A DNA stretch of 64,000 nucleotides from Microglena sp. YARC (Eukaryota > Chlorophyta > Chlorophyceae > Chlamydomonadales > Chlamydomonadaceae), in assembly GCA_022414725.1 (NCBI GenBank), contig CM039463.1, positions 59,400,326-59,464,325 on the forward strand. Reading direction: 5' to 3'. Every line of letters begins with the position of its first letter. Positions within the stretch are counted from its first letter, which is position 1. The notes beneath the pieces were generated by a model. That model was not told where the DNA came from, searched no databases, and was given only the letters and a program-made list of their open reading frames with translations. The translations under genes and the position numbers were made by a program. Positions 31,290-42,199 of this stretch are shown here, piece by piece.

Positions 31290-32470
31290 GGAGGTTGTGG
31301 TGTTGGTTGGTGGTTGGTGGTTGAGGTGGGGGTTGAAACCTCCCTGCAACAGAGGTTGTGGTGGTGGTTGGTGGTTGAAACCTCCCTGCAACGAAGGTTG
31401 TGGGGGTGGTTGGTGGTTGTGGTGGTGGTTGAAACCTCCCTGCAACAGAGGTTGTGGGGGTGGTTGGTGGTTGAGGTGGTTGTAGTGGTGGTTGAAACCG
31501 CCCTGCAACAGAGGTTGTGGTGGTGGTTGGTGGTTGAAGTGGTTGTGGTGGTGGTTGAAACCTCCCTGCAACAGAGGTTGTGGTGGTGGTTGGTGGTTGA
31601 GGTGGTTGTGGTGGGGGTTGAAACCTCCCTGCAACAAAGGTTGTGGTGATGGTTGGTGGTTGGTCGTTGAGGTGGTTGAGGTGGTGGTTGAAACCTGCCT
31701 GCAACAAAGGTTGTGGTGGTGGTTGGTGGTTGTGGTGGTGTTTGAAACCTCACTGCAACAGAGGTTGTGGTGTTGGTTGGTGGTTGAGGTGGTTGTAGTG
31801 GTGGTTGAAACCGCCCTGCAACAGAGGTTGTGGTGGTGGTTGGTGGTCTTAGGTGGTTGTGGTGGGGGTTGAAACCTCCCTGCAACAGAGGTAGTGGTGA
31901 TGGTTGGTGGTTGGTCGTTGAGGTGGTTGAGGTGGTGGTTGAAACCTGCCCGCAACAAAGGTTGTGGTGGTGGTTGGTGGTTGTGGTGGTGGTTGAAACC
32001 TCCCTGCAACAGAGGTTGTGGTGTTGGTTGGTGGTTGGTGGTTGAGGTGGTTGTAGTGGTGGTTATAACCTACCTGCAACAGAGGTTGTGGTGGTGGTTG
32101 GTGGTTGAGGTGGTTGTAGTGGTGGTTAAAACCTCCCTGCAACAGAGGTTGTGGTTGTGGTGGTGGTTGGTGGTTGAAACCTCCATGCAACAGAGGTTGT
32201 GGCGGTGGTTGAGGTGGTTGTCGTGGTGGTTGAAACCTCCCTGCAACAGAGGTTGTGGTTGGTGGTGGTTGAAACCTCCCTGCAACGGAGGTTGTGGTGT
32301 TGGTGGGTGGTTGAGGTGGTGGTTGAAACCTCCCTGCAACAGAGGTTGTGGCGGTGGTTGGTGGTTGGTGGTTGAGGTGGTGGTTGAAACCTCCCTGCAA
32401 CGGAGGTTGTGGTGTTGGTGGTTGGTGGTGGTGGTTGAAACCTCCCTACAATGGAGGTTGTGGTGTTGTG
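31290..32470 (-). repeat. ~60-bp minisatellite of decoy E7 acceptors, about 21 copies
   Basis: Each unit reads on the minus strand ...CCTCTGTTGCAG|GGAGGTTTCAACC, i.e. a pyrimidine-rich acceptor plus the first codons of E7 (GGF). The remainder of the unit is CCACCA/ACAACC sequence. Several frames on both strands stay open over hundreds of bases (QGGFNHHHNH type) only because of the repeat composition. Confidence 0.9.
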
Positions 32471-32699
32471 ATAGTGTTAGTGGTGACGACGTAGCTTTCT
32501 TTCTTAGCTACGTGCAGCAGCTTCTAGGCAGCTCCCTGACCTACCCACTGGGGATCCAACCCCCAAGATTTCAGCAGTGTACTTTTGTTGGAGTGGCAAC
32601 ACCATTCAAACTGAATCCTCAGTGTTGCTGGTTTGTGTCAGGAGTCCTACCTCCTGGGGTGAAAGTTCTTTCACAACTAAAAAAAATAGTGTTGGAAAG

Positions 32700-33418
32700 A
32701 TGACTAAGTCTGTTTCCAGGTGCACATCGTTGCTATATGTTCACCTGGGTAGCAAGTCAGGGGAGCTGCCTAGAAGCTGCTGCTGCTATATGTTCACCAG
32801 GGTAGCAAGTCAGGGGAGTGGCCTAGAAGCTGCTACTGCTACATGTTCACCTGGGTAGCAAGCCAGGGGTGCTACCTAGAAGCTGCTACTGCTATATGTT
32901 CACCAGGGTAGCAAGTCAGGGGAAATGCCTAGAAGCTGCTACTGCTACATGTTCACCTGGGTAGCAAGTCAGGGGAGCTGCCTAGAAGCTGCTACTGCTA
33001 TATGTTCACCTGGGTAGCAAGTCAGGGGAGCGGCCTAGAAGCTGCTACTGCTGTATGTCCACCTGGGTAGCAAGTCAGGGGAAATGCCTAGAAGCTGCTA
33101 CTGCTACATGTTCACCTGGTTAGCAAGTCAGGGGAGCTGCCTAGAAGCTGCTACTGCTGTATGTCCACCTGGGTAGCAAGTCAGGGGAGCTGCCTAGAAG
33201 CTGCTACTACTACATGTTCACCTGGGTAGCAAGTCAGGGGAGCTGCCTAGAAGCTGCTACTGCTGTATGTCCACCTTGGTAGCAAGTCAGGGTAGCTGCC
33301 TAGAAGCTGCTACTGCTGTATGTCAACCTGGGTAGCAAGTCAGAGTAGCGGCCTAGAAGCTGCTACTGCTATATGTCCACCTGTAGCAAGTCAGGGGAGC
33401 TGCCCAGAAGCTGCTACT
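32700..33418. repeat. 53-bp tandem array, about 13 units
   Basis: The unit AGCTGCCTAGAAGCTGCTAC...CACCTGGGTAGCAAGTCAGG occurs about 13 times with few changes (motif at 32771, 32824, 32876 and onwards). Before it, 32575-32700 is a copy of dispersed repeat R3, encoding FVGVATPFKLNPQ and PPGVKVLS, also seen at 54500-54610. Confidence 0.92.
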
Positions 33419-33469
33419 GGTAGCTGAAAAGTAAAGCTATGTGTGAGGAGGTCAAGGGGACGCTAGGAA

Positions 33470-34059
33470 ACGAAATCTGCACCATGGACAACACAAAATA
33501 TATCAAAAAGATATAAATAATAATAAACAATAAAATAGATAACACACAATAGATAAAAACAAATATGACCAATAATAAATTGTAAAATAGACGACACAAA
33601 AATAGTTGCAACAAATATAACTAGGAAAACAAAAGCTGCACCATGTGCACAACTGACAACAAGAAATAGATTAAAACAAAATATCAGTAAAGATAAATTG
33701 TAAAATAGACGACACAAAAACAGTTACAACAAATGCTAGGAACATCAAAGCTGCACCATGGGCAACACAAAATATATCAAACAAATGTAAATAATAATAA
33801 TAATAAACAATAAAATAGAAAACACAAAATAGATAAAAACAAATATAAATAAGAATGAATTGTAAACTAGATAACACAAAATAGATCAAACAAATATAAA
33901 TAATAATCAATATTCATATAGACGACACAGAATAGATAAAACAAATAAAAATAATAATGCTTAGTGGAATAGAAAACTCATGATAGATAGAACACATACA
34001 GATCATACTAAATATTAAAATATACAACACAAAATAGATAGACAAAATATAAATCATAA
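33470..34059. repeat. AT-rich repeats derived from the E6 donor side
   Basis: Units of GCACCATGGACAACACAAAATAGAT plus AATAATAAACAATAAAATAGA recur. They resemble the units at 36600-37330 that begin with a copy of the E6 end and donor (CCCACCTTCATGATGCACCACAGACAACAC). The sequence continues at 35597 after the Helitron. Confidence 0.7.
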
Positions 34060-35596
34060 TCTATATATATAAAGAAATCATGGTCGTGGTGGTCGTGGTG
34101 GTGTCATCATCGCGTACCCACGTGCCATGGGCGTGCGAAGTGTAACCGACTTGCAACCGACTTTCCGTCAAACCCAACTCGCAACACCCCGCCCAGCGAA
34201 ATTTTCAAATACCGAAACTGCAGATGCGCAAAGCTAAGAGCGCGCGCTCATTTCATCCCCACATTTGCCTCCCATACTATGACTGCAAGCAATTTAGATC
34301 CAGAAAATCCTCTCCTCGGAGGTCATTCGCTGACCCAAGCTTTGTATGGCGCTCAGCATAATCGTTTCAGTTCATTGCTTCTTCACGGAGCATGCGACCA
34401 TGATGCATGGAAACGGTCCTAATGGACAGGAGGGCCCGCAACACCGCCAGCCAGCGCTCAAAGCGAGCTTGCCAGAGCAAGGAAGATAGGGAAATAGCCA
34501 ACAAGCGTCGACGTGACGTGATGCCCGCGCTGCCCGATCCGAGGAGCTACGTCATGCTGGTAATCTCGCAAGGAGTCAGGAAAGAGCTACCGTGCCTGAG
34601 GAGGAACACGAAGCTGCTAACCAATCCAGGCGCGAAGACTATGCTGCCCAGCCTGAGGAGTTATGCCAGGATCATAATCAAGCCAGACCTTCAGATCGTG
34701 ATGCTTTTTTTCTCCGTCTGCGAGCGTTGCCACCATTCATCTCACGCATGCGCAATTTTGCCATGCCATCGCATCACATTCGTAGTGATTGGCATCCAGA
34801 TGCGATTAATTACCTTTGTTCAGATCGCCATGGCCATTCCGACCCCCTGGACACTCTCGCGCTTGCCATGCTCATCCCATCTTTGCAAGCTCTTTTCGTT
34901 GTATAGAATATGAAGTACGTTGCTGCGATTTTTGCTGTTCTGAGTTGACCGAGTATCGACTGGGGCACTGTACTAGAAGACGAAGCTGCAGGTTTGTAGC
35001 CATGCAATTGCACCGGTCCGGTATTCTCGGGGCGATCGGAATCTGAGCGTTCGCAATGTTGGTAGGTTCGACGCACAGCGGGTCCCTCTTTCTGCACGAT
35101 TGAATCCCACAGGTCTTTCTGCACGATTGAATCCTACAGGGTGAAGTGAAGGGTACGAGGTAGGGAGAAGAAGATTGTGTGTGCGTGTTGGTGGTTGGGG
35201 GAAGGGAGGGTGGTGGGGGGTAAGGTGAGAGAAAGAGAGTGCGTGTGGATGGGGTGGGGTGAGGGGTAAGGAGAGGTCAGGATGGGGGGGGGGGGGGGGG
35301 GGGATGGTATGTGTGTATGACAGGGTGGGAGGCCACACCTGATGCAGAAGGGGAATAGGTAGGGAGAAGAGGAGTGTGTGGGTGTGGGTGTGTGTGTGTG
35401 TGGGGGGGGGGAGAGGCAGGGGAGCGTCGAGCAAGGGCTGAGATGGCTGATTTCTTGATTGTGTGTAAGGGAGAGGGAGGGGGGGGGGGGGGGCATACAA
35501 GGGCGTTACCTGTTATGTAACCCAGACCAGACTAGGACCCATGGCCTGGGTGGGGGGGTAGGGGGTGGCCACCGGCCACACGGGCTACCGTACTAG
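34060..35596 (+). mobile_element. Helitron-like element, 1.54 kb, complete ends
   Basis: The left end is A|TCTATATATATAAAG, a typical plant-type Helitron 5' terminus. The right end is a GTGGCC-ACC-GGCCAC hairpin (35565-35579), 13 nt, then CTAG|T at 35593-35597. The flanks form A|T with no target duplication, and the AT-rich repeat on the left (AAATATTAAAATATACAACAC) resumes on the right, as expected for insertion between A and T. Inside are a decayed basic ORF and G-rich minisatellites (35150-35500). No helicase or Rep motif is visible, so it is non-autonomous. Confidence 0.65.
34407..34910 (+). pseudogene. decayed basic ORF in the Helitron
   Basis: One frame begins with DRRARNTASQRSKRACQSKE and KRRRD, then similarity moves to the frame at 34592 with EEEHEAANQSRREDYAAQ and HHIRSDWHPDAINYL. 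Arg/Glu/Ala-rich repeats of this kind precede the helicase region in many Helitron proteins, so it may be the N-terminal remnant of a Rep-helicase. The assignment is weak. Confidence 0.3.
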
Positions 35597-35599
35597 TAA

Positions 35600-36139
35600 A
35601 TATTAAAATAGACATCACATGATACCGTATGCGCTACATGTAATGGCAAGAATAAACATTGGCAAATGCGGTTTTTAACCTTGTTTCATGGATCACAAAT
35701 ATGTGGCAAAACTAATTTGGCAAAGGGTTTGGGTCTGGGACTTGCTCAAGTTTTGACTTGGAAACATTTGGCAAAGCTCCAATTTGCTTGTTACATTTCC
35801 TTCTTCCATGTTTAAAAGTAGGTTGATTGGAAATTTAATTTACCTCCCACCACCACAAATTTAATTTACCTCCCACCACCACACCACCACACCACCACCT
35901 GAAAAAACATCAGCCAACCACCTTAAAAGCCATCAGCCACCCACCCACCTGACCAATGAACCACCCCCACCCAAACAACCACCCATCCCACCCACCACCC
36001 ACCAGCCACCCCCACCACACACACACACACTTTAAAAAATAGTTCCTCTTGGTAATAGTCTGAAAAAGAAATGATCCAAATCAGGGCTCTGCCTGGCTAA
36101 CGGCTGAGGAAATCTGATAACCTCGTTAGTAATGTTGGT

Positions 36140-36172
<33 letters not shown>

Positions 36173-36560
36173 GAATGGTCGGTGCATTCAAATCTTCTTT
36201 GTGAAACACGTATGGGTGGCCAGAGACCTCCATATGTGGTAGTCCAGGCTCGGGGCAGATCCTTGCAACGGAACGGTGGTGGGCGAATCACCATTCGGAT
36301 CTGGGACATAGAAACGTGGCATCCGGCCAGTGTTCAAACCGCTGGCGGTCAAACCAGTCAGTGCGATAGGCGCGACCAGCTTCAACAGGCGCGACCAGCT
36401 TTAATAGGCACGACCAGCTCATTGTTTCTCGAAATCAGTGCAAGCAAGGAACGATCAAGGCGATCCGGACCAGTCGAACTGAGTTTGTTTGCATCGACGG
36501 TGTTGGACAAACTTGGCAAACGCCGGTGGCCCGGGACCGGCTCACTTACGTGCTGAAACG
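35600..36560. other. no gene recognised; low-complexity intron sequence
   Basis: TTGGCAAA repeats (35640-35800), CCACCACC tracts (35850-36030), a poly-T/poly-G run (36140-36172) and three GCGCGACCAGCTT repeats (36370-36420). There is no exon signal consistent with the host gene. Confidence 0.45.
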
Positions 36561-36599
36561 ACGTTGGCAAATGGTCGTTTGCCAAATCATTTTCCATTA

Positions 36600-37336
36600 C
36601 ATGTTGCGCACATGGTAGATGAAACATTTCCCACCTTCATGAAGCACCACAGACAACACACAATTGATAACACAAGTATACATAATAATAAGTAATAAAA
36701 CAGACGACACAAGATAGATGAAATAAATATAAATAATAATAATAAATAGTAAAATAGACAACACAAGATTGATGAAACACACATAAAAGATAGATCAAAC
36801 AAATATAAATAAAAAAATAGAAAAATAAACAACACAAAATAAGTACAGCAAACGTATCAATGATAAAAGACAGTGAAACATACAAAACTAATATGTAACA
36901 CATTTCCCACCTTCATAATATACGCTTTCTCACATTCACGATGCGCCTAAGACAACACATCATAGATAACTAAATTATAAATAATAATAAATAATAAAAT
37001 AGGCAACACGAGATATATGAAACATTTCCCACCTCATGATGCACCACAGACTAAAAGTTGATCAAACAAGTAATGATAACGCCTGGTGGGGCGTGGTGTT
37101 GAGGGAGCCCGTCGTACGAGGGTGGGGAGCGGTCTCCTACATCAACTGGACAAGCTACCATCGACAACGACCTGCAACGCCAAGAGCGGCCAAAGGGGGA
37201 GTCGAACCCCCGAATCTTTGTCCTCAAGTGATCTGGTCTACCACTAGACCATTGTATATCACTGAAAGGGGCTGTCAAACAAGTATAAGTAATAACAAAG
37301 AATAATAAATGGTAAAATAGATAAATAATCTCCCAC
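36600..37336 (-). repeat. copies of the E6 end and donor, about 3, in AT-rich units
   Basis: CCCACCTTCATGA..., the antisense of the last E6 codons plus the donor GTGGGA, recurs near 36628, 36906 and 37028, each followed by ACAACAC and AT-rich repeat. One unit at 36905 keeps about 35 bp of the exon. The true exon end is at 37337. Confidence 0.75.
37186..37260 (-). other. tRNA-like sequence with perfect A and B boxes
   Basis: On the minus strand TGGTCTAGTGG (A box, 37241-37251) and GGTTCGACTCC (B box, 37198-37208) are perfect. The D stem (GGTC/GACC) and T stem (GGGGG/CCCCC) pair fully with correct spacing of 23 nt between them. The anticodon stem and acceptor stem do not pair, so it is a tRNA pseudogene or a tRNA-derived element and not a working tRNA. 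It lies inside an intron of the host gene on the same strand. Confidence 0.55.
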
Positions 37337-37450
37337 CTTCATGATATACGCCTTTTTCACACCACCCTCGATCTGGAGAATGCGCGCAATAGCTCGAGCA
37401 ACCTCAAAGTCATTGCCGCTGTCCATAATGATGACCTTACTCTTGGGTTT
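37337..37450 (-). CDS. E6: rhodanese core, catalytic-loop region
   Basis: Thirty-eight codons from the acceptor TACACAG| to the donor ATGAAG|GTGGGA, phase 0 to 0. It encodes KPKSKVIIMDSGNDFEVARA then IARILQIEGGVKKAYIMK. The beta-strand VIIMD followed by SGNDF aligns with the CAS/TROL equivalents (IIILDS, LYILDK), where active rhodaneses have a catalytic Cys. No Cys is present, so the domain is predicted to be catalytically inactive. Confidence 0.85.
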
Positions 37451-37564
37451 CTGTGTACAACGAAATTGTAACGTGACTTTCTGTTTATCTTTTAACACAG
37501 GCTTGATGTCAGTTTTTGTGTTCATAAACGATGGTAAAATGCAGGGTTCTGTGTAGAACCACAT

Positions 37565-38350
37565 GTGTCCATAATGACGACCTTAATGTGGGTTTCTGTG
37601 TTCATTTTTTTTTATCATGAGTTTCAATCATGCGCGCAATAGAATGTGGGTTTCTGTGTAAAACCACACGTGTGTATGATGAAGACCTTACTCTCGGTTT
37701 TTGTGTAAAACGAAGGTTGAATGTGAGTTTCTGTTTTTTTCAGGTTTTTATCGTGAGTTCTGTTTTTTAACACAGGTTTCACGTGAGTTTCTGTGTTAAT
37801 CAAACTTTTGTAAAATGTGGGTTTCAGTGTAAAACCACATGTGTCCATGATGATGAGCTTTCTCTTGGGGCTCTGTGTAAAACAAAAAAGGGGTTTGATA
37901 TGTAGCAAGGGATTAAAAGTAGAGCAAGGGATTAACCACATGAGAGCTAAGTGGCCATGGTGATGAGCTAACACTTGGGTTTCTGTGTAAAAACAAACAA
38001 GGGATGGGCAGGAAGAGATTTGAAAACATAATGGGTTGGTGCTATTCAACACACAAGAGCTAAGTGGCCTTGATGATGGGCTTACACTAGGGGCTCTGTG
38101 TAAAACAAAGACAGGATGGGCAGGAAGAGATTTGAAAGCATAATGGGATGCTGCGATTCAACACACAAGAGCTAAGTGGCCTTGATGATGGGCTAACTCT
38201 AGGGGCTCTGTATAAAACAAACAAGGGATTTAATACGTAGCAAGGGATTTGATATTAACCACACAAGAACTAAGTGGCCATGATGATGGGCTTACTCTTG
38301 GGGCTCTGTTTTAAAAAAACACGACAAGGTTAATAGTTGATAGTTTTTTT
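37565..38350 (-). repeat. decayed copies of the E6 acceptor and first ~35 bp, about 8
   Basis: The antisense of ACACAGA..CCCAAGAGTAAG.TCATCATYATGGAC recurs near 37570, 37680, 37850, 37965, 38075, 38195 and 38285 at about 110-bp spacing, mixed with AAAACAAACAAGGGATT filler. Each retains an AG acceptor and the KSKVIIMD start in degenerate form. Confidence 0.75.
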
Positions 38351-38439
38351 TAAATGTATAAATGAAAGGGATAAACAGATAAGAGGTTTAGAAACCAAGG
38401 GAGGGAAACAAAAAATGTGAAACAAAATAATGTAGGGTC

Positions 38440-38625
38440 GGAACGTGCGCACAAATAAACAGACAATGGGGCAACGGGGTGGCTATGGGGGCCCCCGCCC
38501 CCCAGAAGGGGGGATTCCGCACAAATAAACAGACAATGGGGCAACGGGGTGACAATGGGGCCCCCGCCCCCCAGAAGGGGGGATTCCGCACAAATTAACA
38601 GACAATGGGGCAACCGGGTGGCTAT
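38440..38625. repeat. ~74-bp repeats, 3 units, then poly-C/(CACA) tract to 38815
   Basis: The unit CACAAATAAACAGACAATGGGGCAAC...CCCCAGAAGGGGGGATTCCG is repeated three times. Each has a C-rich/G-rich inverted core (CCCCCAGAAGGGGG) resembling the CCCCCCGAAGGGGG core near 16755. Mixed poly-C and CACACA tracts follow. Confidence 0.85.
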
Positions 38626-38844
38626 GGGGGCCCCCCCCCCCACACACACCACATCACATACCCCCCCCCACACACACACCCACACACACACACCACATCA
38701 CATACCCCCCCCCCCCCCCCCCCCTCCCCCCCCCCACACACACACCACACCACATCACATACCCCCCCCCCCCACACACACCACACACACACAGACTCCC
38801 ACCACAGACCCTCCTCCCCCACCCCACCCAACCCACACAGACCC

Positions 38845-39420
38845 CCACCAGCAATATTCACCTTGTCCAGTCCCTTCACCAGGGAAACCCAAACCTGAGA
38901 TCTGATACGACACCGGGACATGCATGTCCTATATGTTGGGCTTAGGTTTTTAGGGTGGACGAGGACACCACAACACACCACAGACCCCCCACCCCCACCC
39001 CCACCCACCCTCCACCCAACTCACACAGACTCCCACCAGCGATATTCACCTTTGTCCTGTCAGTTCATTAGCCACAGTCCTGAGATTGAGCAAATCCTCA
39101 CATGGCAACCACCAATCAGGCAATCACCAGTTACCAACCACCAATAACCAATAACTAGGGAGTGGCAACTAATATAAGTGTTTGAAAAACTAATATTAAC
39201 TAATATTATTATAGTGTCACAATAGCCGACCCCTACCAATAACCAGCAATATTCACCTTGTCCAGTTCATTCACCAGGGGGAAACAAACCTGAGATCTGA
39301 TACATCACACCACAGCCCCCCTCCACCCCCCCACCCCCAAACACACAGTCTCCCCACCAGCAATATTCACCTTGTCCAGTCCGTTCACCAGGGCAGCCGC
39401 GGTCCTAAGGGTGAGCAAGT
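38845..39420 (-). repeat. copies of the E5 3' half and donor, 4
   Basis: The antisense of CTGGTGAA.GGACTGGACAAGGTGAATATTGCTGG occurs near 38850, 39030, 39250 and 39360, each followed by lagging GTGGG/CCACC sequence. The copy at 39357-39425 preserves about 25 codons; the others are shorter or carry indels. The true exon is at 39595-39724. Confidence 0.85.
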
Positions 39421-39594
39421 CCTCACTCGTCACCCACCAACCACCAGCCACCAACCACCAGCCACCAACCAGCAACCAACTACCAACCACCAGCCACCAA
39501 CCAGCAACCACCAGCCAACAACCACCAGCCAGCAACCACCAGCCACCAGCCACCAACCACCCACTACCAGCCAACAACCACCAGCAATATTCAC

Positions 39595-39724
39595 CTTGTC
39601 CAGTCCATTCACCAGGGCAGCCACGGTCCTTAGAACGAGCAAGTCCTCGCTTGTCGCCCCCGCCCTCAGTCGTGGAGTGAGGATAGCCTCCGAGACAGAG
39701 AGGGGGAGAGCCACGGCTTGGAAC
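39595..39724 (-). CDS. E5: middle of the rhodanese domain
   Basis: From the acceptor TGTGTGCAG| to the donor GACAAG|GTGAAT: one base completing an Arg codon and then 43 codons, ending in phase 0. It encodes FQAVALPLSVSEAILTPRLR and ATSEDLLVLRTVAALVNGLDK. The VALPLSV stretch corresponds to the VISIPLEEL strand of CAS, and the following helices to its EIAALKISYLKK. A second donor, GCTG|GTGG, 13 nt downstream would break the frame to E6, so the first is preferred. Confidence 0.82.
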
Positions 39725-39769
39725 CTGCACACAGGTAATGAGGGCTTTAGGGATCAGGGTTTAGGGTTT

Positions 39770-40015
39770 ACAGTTCGAGACAGAGAGGGGGAGAGCCACG
39801 GCCTGGAACCTGCACACGGGTAGTGAGGGCTTTAGAGATCAGGGTTTAGGGTTTACAGTTCGAGACAGAGAGGGGGAGAGCCACGGCCTGGAACCTGCAC
39901 ACGGTAGTGAGGGCTTTAGAGATCAGGGTTTAGGGTTTACAGTTCGAGACAGAGAGGGGGAGAGCCACGGCCTGGAACCTGCACACGGGTAGTGAGGGCT
40001 TTAGGGTTCAGGGTC
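39770..40015 (-). repeat. copies of the E5 acceptor and first ~45 bp, 3
   Basis: The 85-bp unit AGTTCGAGACAGAGAGGGGG...GGAACCTGCACACGGGTAGT is repeated three times upstream of the true E5, each with the CTGCAC acceptor and the FQAVALPLSV start. Units are joined by TTTAGGGTTTA, which resembles telomere repeat but is part of the unit. Confidence 0.88.
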
Positions 40016-40169
40016 AAATATTTCAAACAGACAGTGGAGGTTGTTTTGGTTTATTTTGTTGTCTACATCTAATGATGCTTCATTTTATGAATCCTCACCC
40101 CAAAACCTACTCCCTTTTACCCAAACATGCTCATCAGCCTGACAAACAGCCTAACTGGCATTAAACCTT

Positions 40170-40800
40170 AAGCCAACCCAAGGAATCCATTCGCCTACCT
40201 GGCACCAAGCATCAAGCCAAGCCAAGGATTCCATTCTCCTACCTGGCACCAAACACCAAACATCAAGCCAAGCCAAGTAATTCTTTGCCTACCTGGCACC
40301 AAACCTCAAGGCAAGCCAAGTATTACATTTGCCTACCTGGCACCAAACACCAAACCTCAAGCCAAGCCAAGTAATTCTTTGCCTTCCTGGCACCAAACCT
40401 CAAGGCAAGCCAAGTATTACATTCGCCTACCTGGCACCAAGCATCAAGCCAAGCCAAAGATTCCATTTGCCTACCTGGCACCAATCACCAAACCTCAAGC
40501 CAAGCCAAATCTCAAGCCAAGGATTCCATTCGCCTACCTAGCACCAAACCTCGAGCCAAGCCAAGGATTCCATTCACCTACCTGGCACCAAATCTCAAGC
40601 CAAGCCAAAGATTCCATTTGCCTATCTGGCACCAAATCTCAAGCCAAGGATTCCATTCGCCACTCGCTCCTCCTCTTCTCGAATATCGATCAGCACCGCT
40701 TTCTGACCGTTGATCAATCTCAATCTCAAGTCAAGCCAAGCCAAGCCAAGGAATCCATTTGCCTACCTGACACCAAACCTCAAGCCAAGCCAAGCAATTC
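40170..40800 (-). repeat. ~45-bp array of E4 ends with donor, about 13 units
   Basis: Units of ATTCCATTCGCCTACCTGGCACCAAACCTCAAGCCAAGCCAAGG carry the antisense of the last E4 codons (ANGILGLRFGA) and the donor CCAG|GTAGGC, fused end to end. One longer unit (about 40646-40735) keeps the RKAVLIDIREEEER part too. Confidence 0.88.
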
Positions 40801-40809
40801 TTTGCCTAC

Positions 40810-40981
40810 CTGGCACCAAATCTCAAGCCAAGGATTCCATTCGCCACTCGCTCCTCCTCCTCTCGAATATCGATCAGCACTGCCTTCCGACCGTTGATCA
40901 TGGTCTGGGTCTTCTCAGGGCTTAAGAAGCCAGCCCAGCCTCCAAACCTGGCTTGGTTGACAGCGCCGGCTATCGTGAGGC
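40810..40981 (-). CDS. E4: membrane-proximal linker and start of rhodanese fold
   Basis: 172 bp from the acceptor GTGTCACAG| to the donor GTGCCAG|GTAGGC, entering in phase 1 and leaving in phase 2, which matches E3 and E5. It encodes LTIAGAVNQARFGGWAGFL, then SPEKTQTMINGRKAVLIDIR and EEEERVANGILGLRFGA. LSPEKTQTMINGRKAVLIDIR is the first strand of a rhodanese fold, as LTPAQTLDLL...LMVDIR is in CAS. This is the only full-length copy at the locus. Confidence 0.85.
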
Positions 40982-40984
40982 CTG

Positions 40985-42180
40985 TGACACACACGATGGT
41001 GGGCGGTGGTGGGTGTGGAGTGTGGTGGTGGTCGTGGTGGTTGGTAGGGAGCACAGGTGGGCGACGTGTGCGTGTGTGTGTGTGTGTGTGGTCGTGGGTG
41101 GGTGGGTGGTGTGGTGTGGTCGTGGGTGGGTGGGTGCGTGAGTGTGGTGGTGGTGGGTGGTGGGGTAAGAAACCGGCCCAACCACCAAACCTGGCTTGGT
41201 TGACAGCGCCGGCTATCGTGAGGCCTGTGGTAGGGAAAACAGGTGGGTGGTGGTGGGTGAGTGAGTGTGGTGGTGGTGGTCGTAGTGGTAGGTAGGGAGC
41301 ACAGGTGGGCGGTGGTCAGCGCGTGAGTACGATGGTGGTGAAGGTGGGATAAGAAGCCGGCCCAACCACCAAACCTGGCTTGGTTGACAGCGCCAGAGAT
41401 TGTGAGGCCTAGGGTAGGGAAGACAGGTGGGTGGTGGTGGGTGCGTGAGTGTAGAGGTGGTGGTGGGTGAGTGTGGTCATGGGTGGGTGGATGCGTGTGT
41501 GGTGGTGGTGGTGGTGGGTTACGAAGCCGGCCCAGGCACCAAACCTGGCTTGGTTGGCAGCGCCTGCGATTCTGAGGCCTAAGGTAGGGAACACAGGAGG
41601 GCGGTGGTGGGTGCGTGAGTGTAGTGGTGGTGGTGGGTGAGTGTGGTCGTGTGTGGGTGGGTGCGTGAGTGTAGCGGTGGTGGTGGTGGGGTAAGAAGCC
41701 GGCCCAACCACCAAACCTGGCTTGGTTGACAGCGCCGCCTATCGTGAGGCCTGTAACACACAAAATGGTGGGCGGTGGTGGGTGTGGAGTGTGGTGGTGG
41801 TCGTAGTGGTGGGTAGGGAGTACAGGTGGGTGGTGGTGGGTGCGTGAGTGTGGTCGTGGTGATGGTGGGGTAAGAAGCCGGCCCAACCACCAAACCTACC
41901 TTGGTTGACAGCGCCGGCTATCGTGAGGCCTATGACACAAAAAATGGTTAGTGGTGGTGGGCGTGTGAGTGTAATGGTGGTGGTGGTGGTGGTGGTGGTG
42001 GGCGTGTGAGTGTAGTGGTGGTAGTGGTGGTGGTGGTGGTGGGGTAAGAAGCCGACCCAGCCTCCAAACCTGGCTTGGTTGACAGCCCCAGCTATCGTGA
42101 GGCCTAGGGTAGGGAAAACAGGTGGTTGGTGGTGGGTGCGTGAGTGTGGTGGTGGTCGTGGGTGGTGGATAGTGGACACA
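40985..42180 (-). repeat. copies of the E4 acceptor and first ~60 bp, 6
   Basis: Antisense GCCTCACGATAGC.GGCGCTG and AACCAAGCCAGGTTTGG recur at acceptor positions near 41223, 41409, 41579, 41749, 41929 and 42103 (spacing 170-185 bp), each followed by CTTCTTACCCCACC and GGTGGT/CACACGC filler. All stop short of the LSPEKT part, so they are acceptor plus truncated exon. Confidence 0.92.
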
Positions 42181-42199
42181 GTTTAGGCGGTGTGTGTGT

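Noticed and set aside
31173..32703. Several overlapping ORFs of 120-350 codons on both strands (QGGFNHHHNH and VVEVVVETSLQQRLW types)
   Set aside because: They are products of the ~60-bp minisatellite, open in several frames at once. Only its splice-site content is meaningful.
34973..35500. Pro/His-rich minus-strand ORFs
   Set aside because: Composition artefacts of G-rich minisatellites inside the Helitron-like element.
39750..40015. TTTAGGG motifs considered as telomere repeat
   Set aside because: They occur once or twice per 85-bp unit and not as a run; they belong to the E5 boundary repeat.
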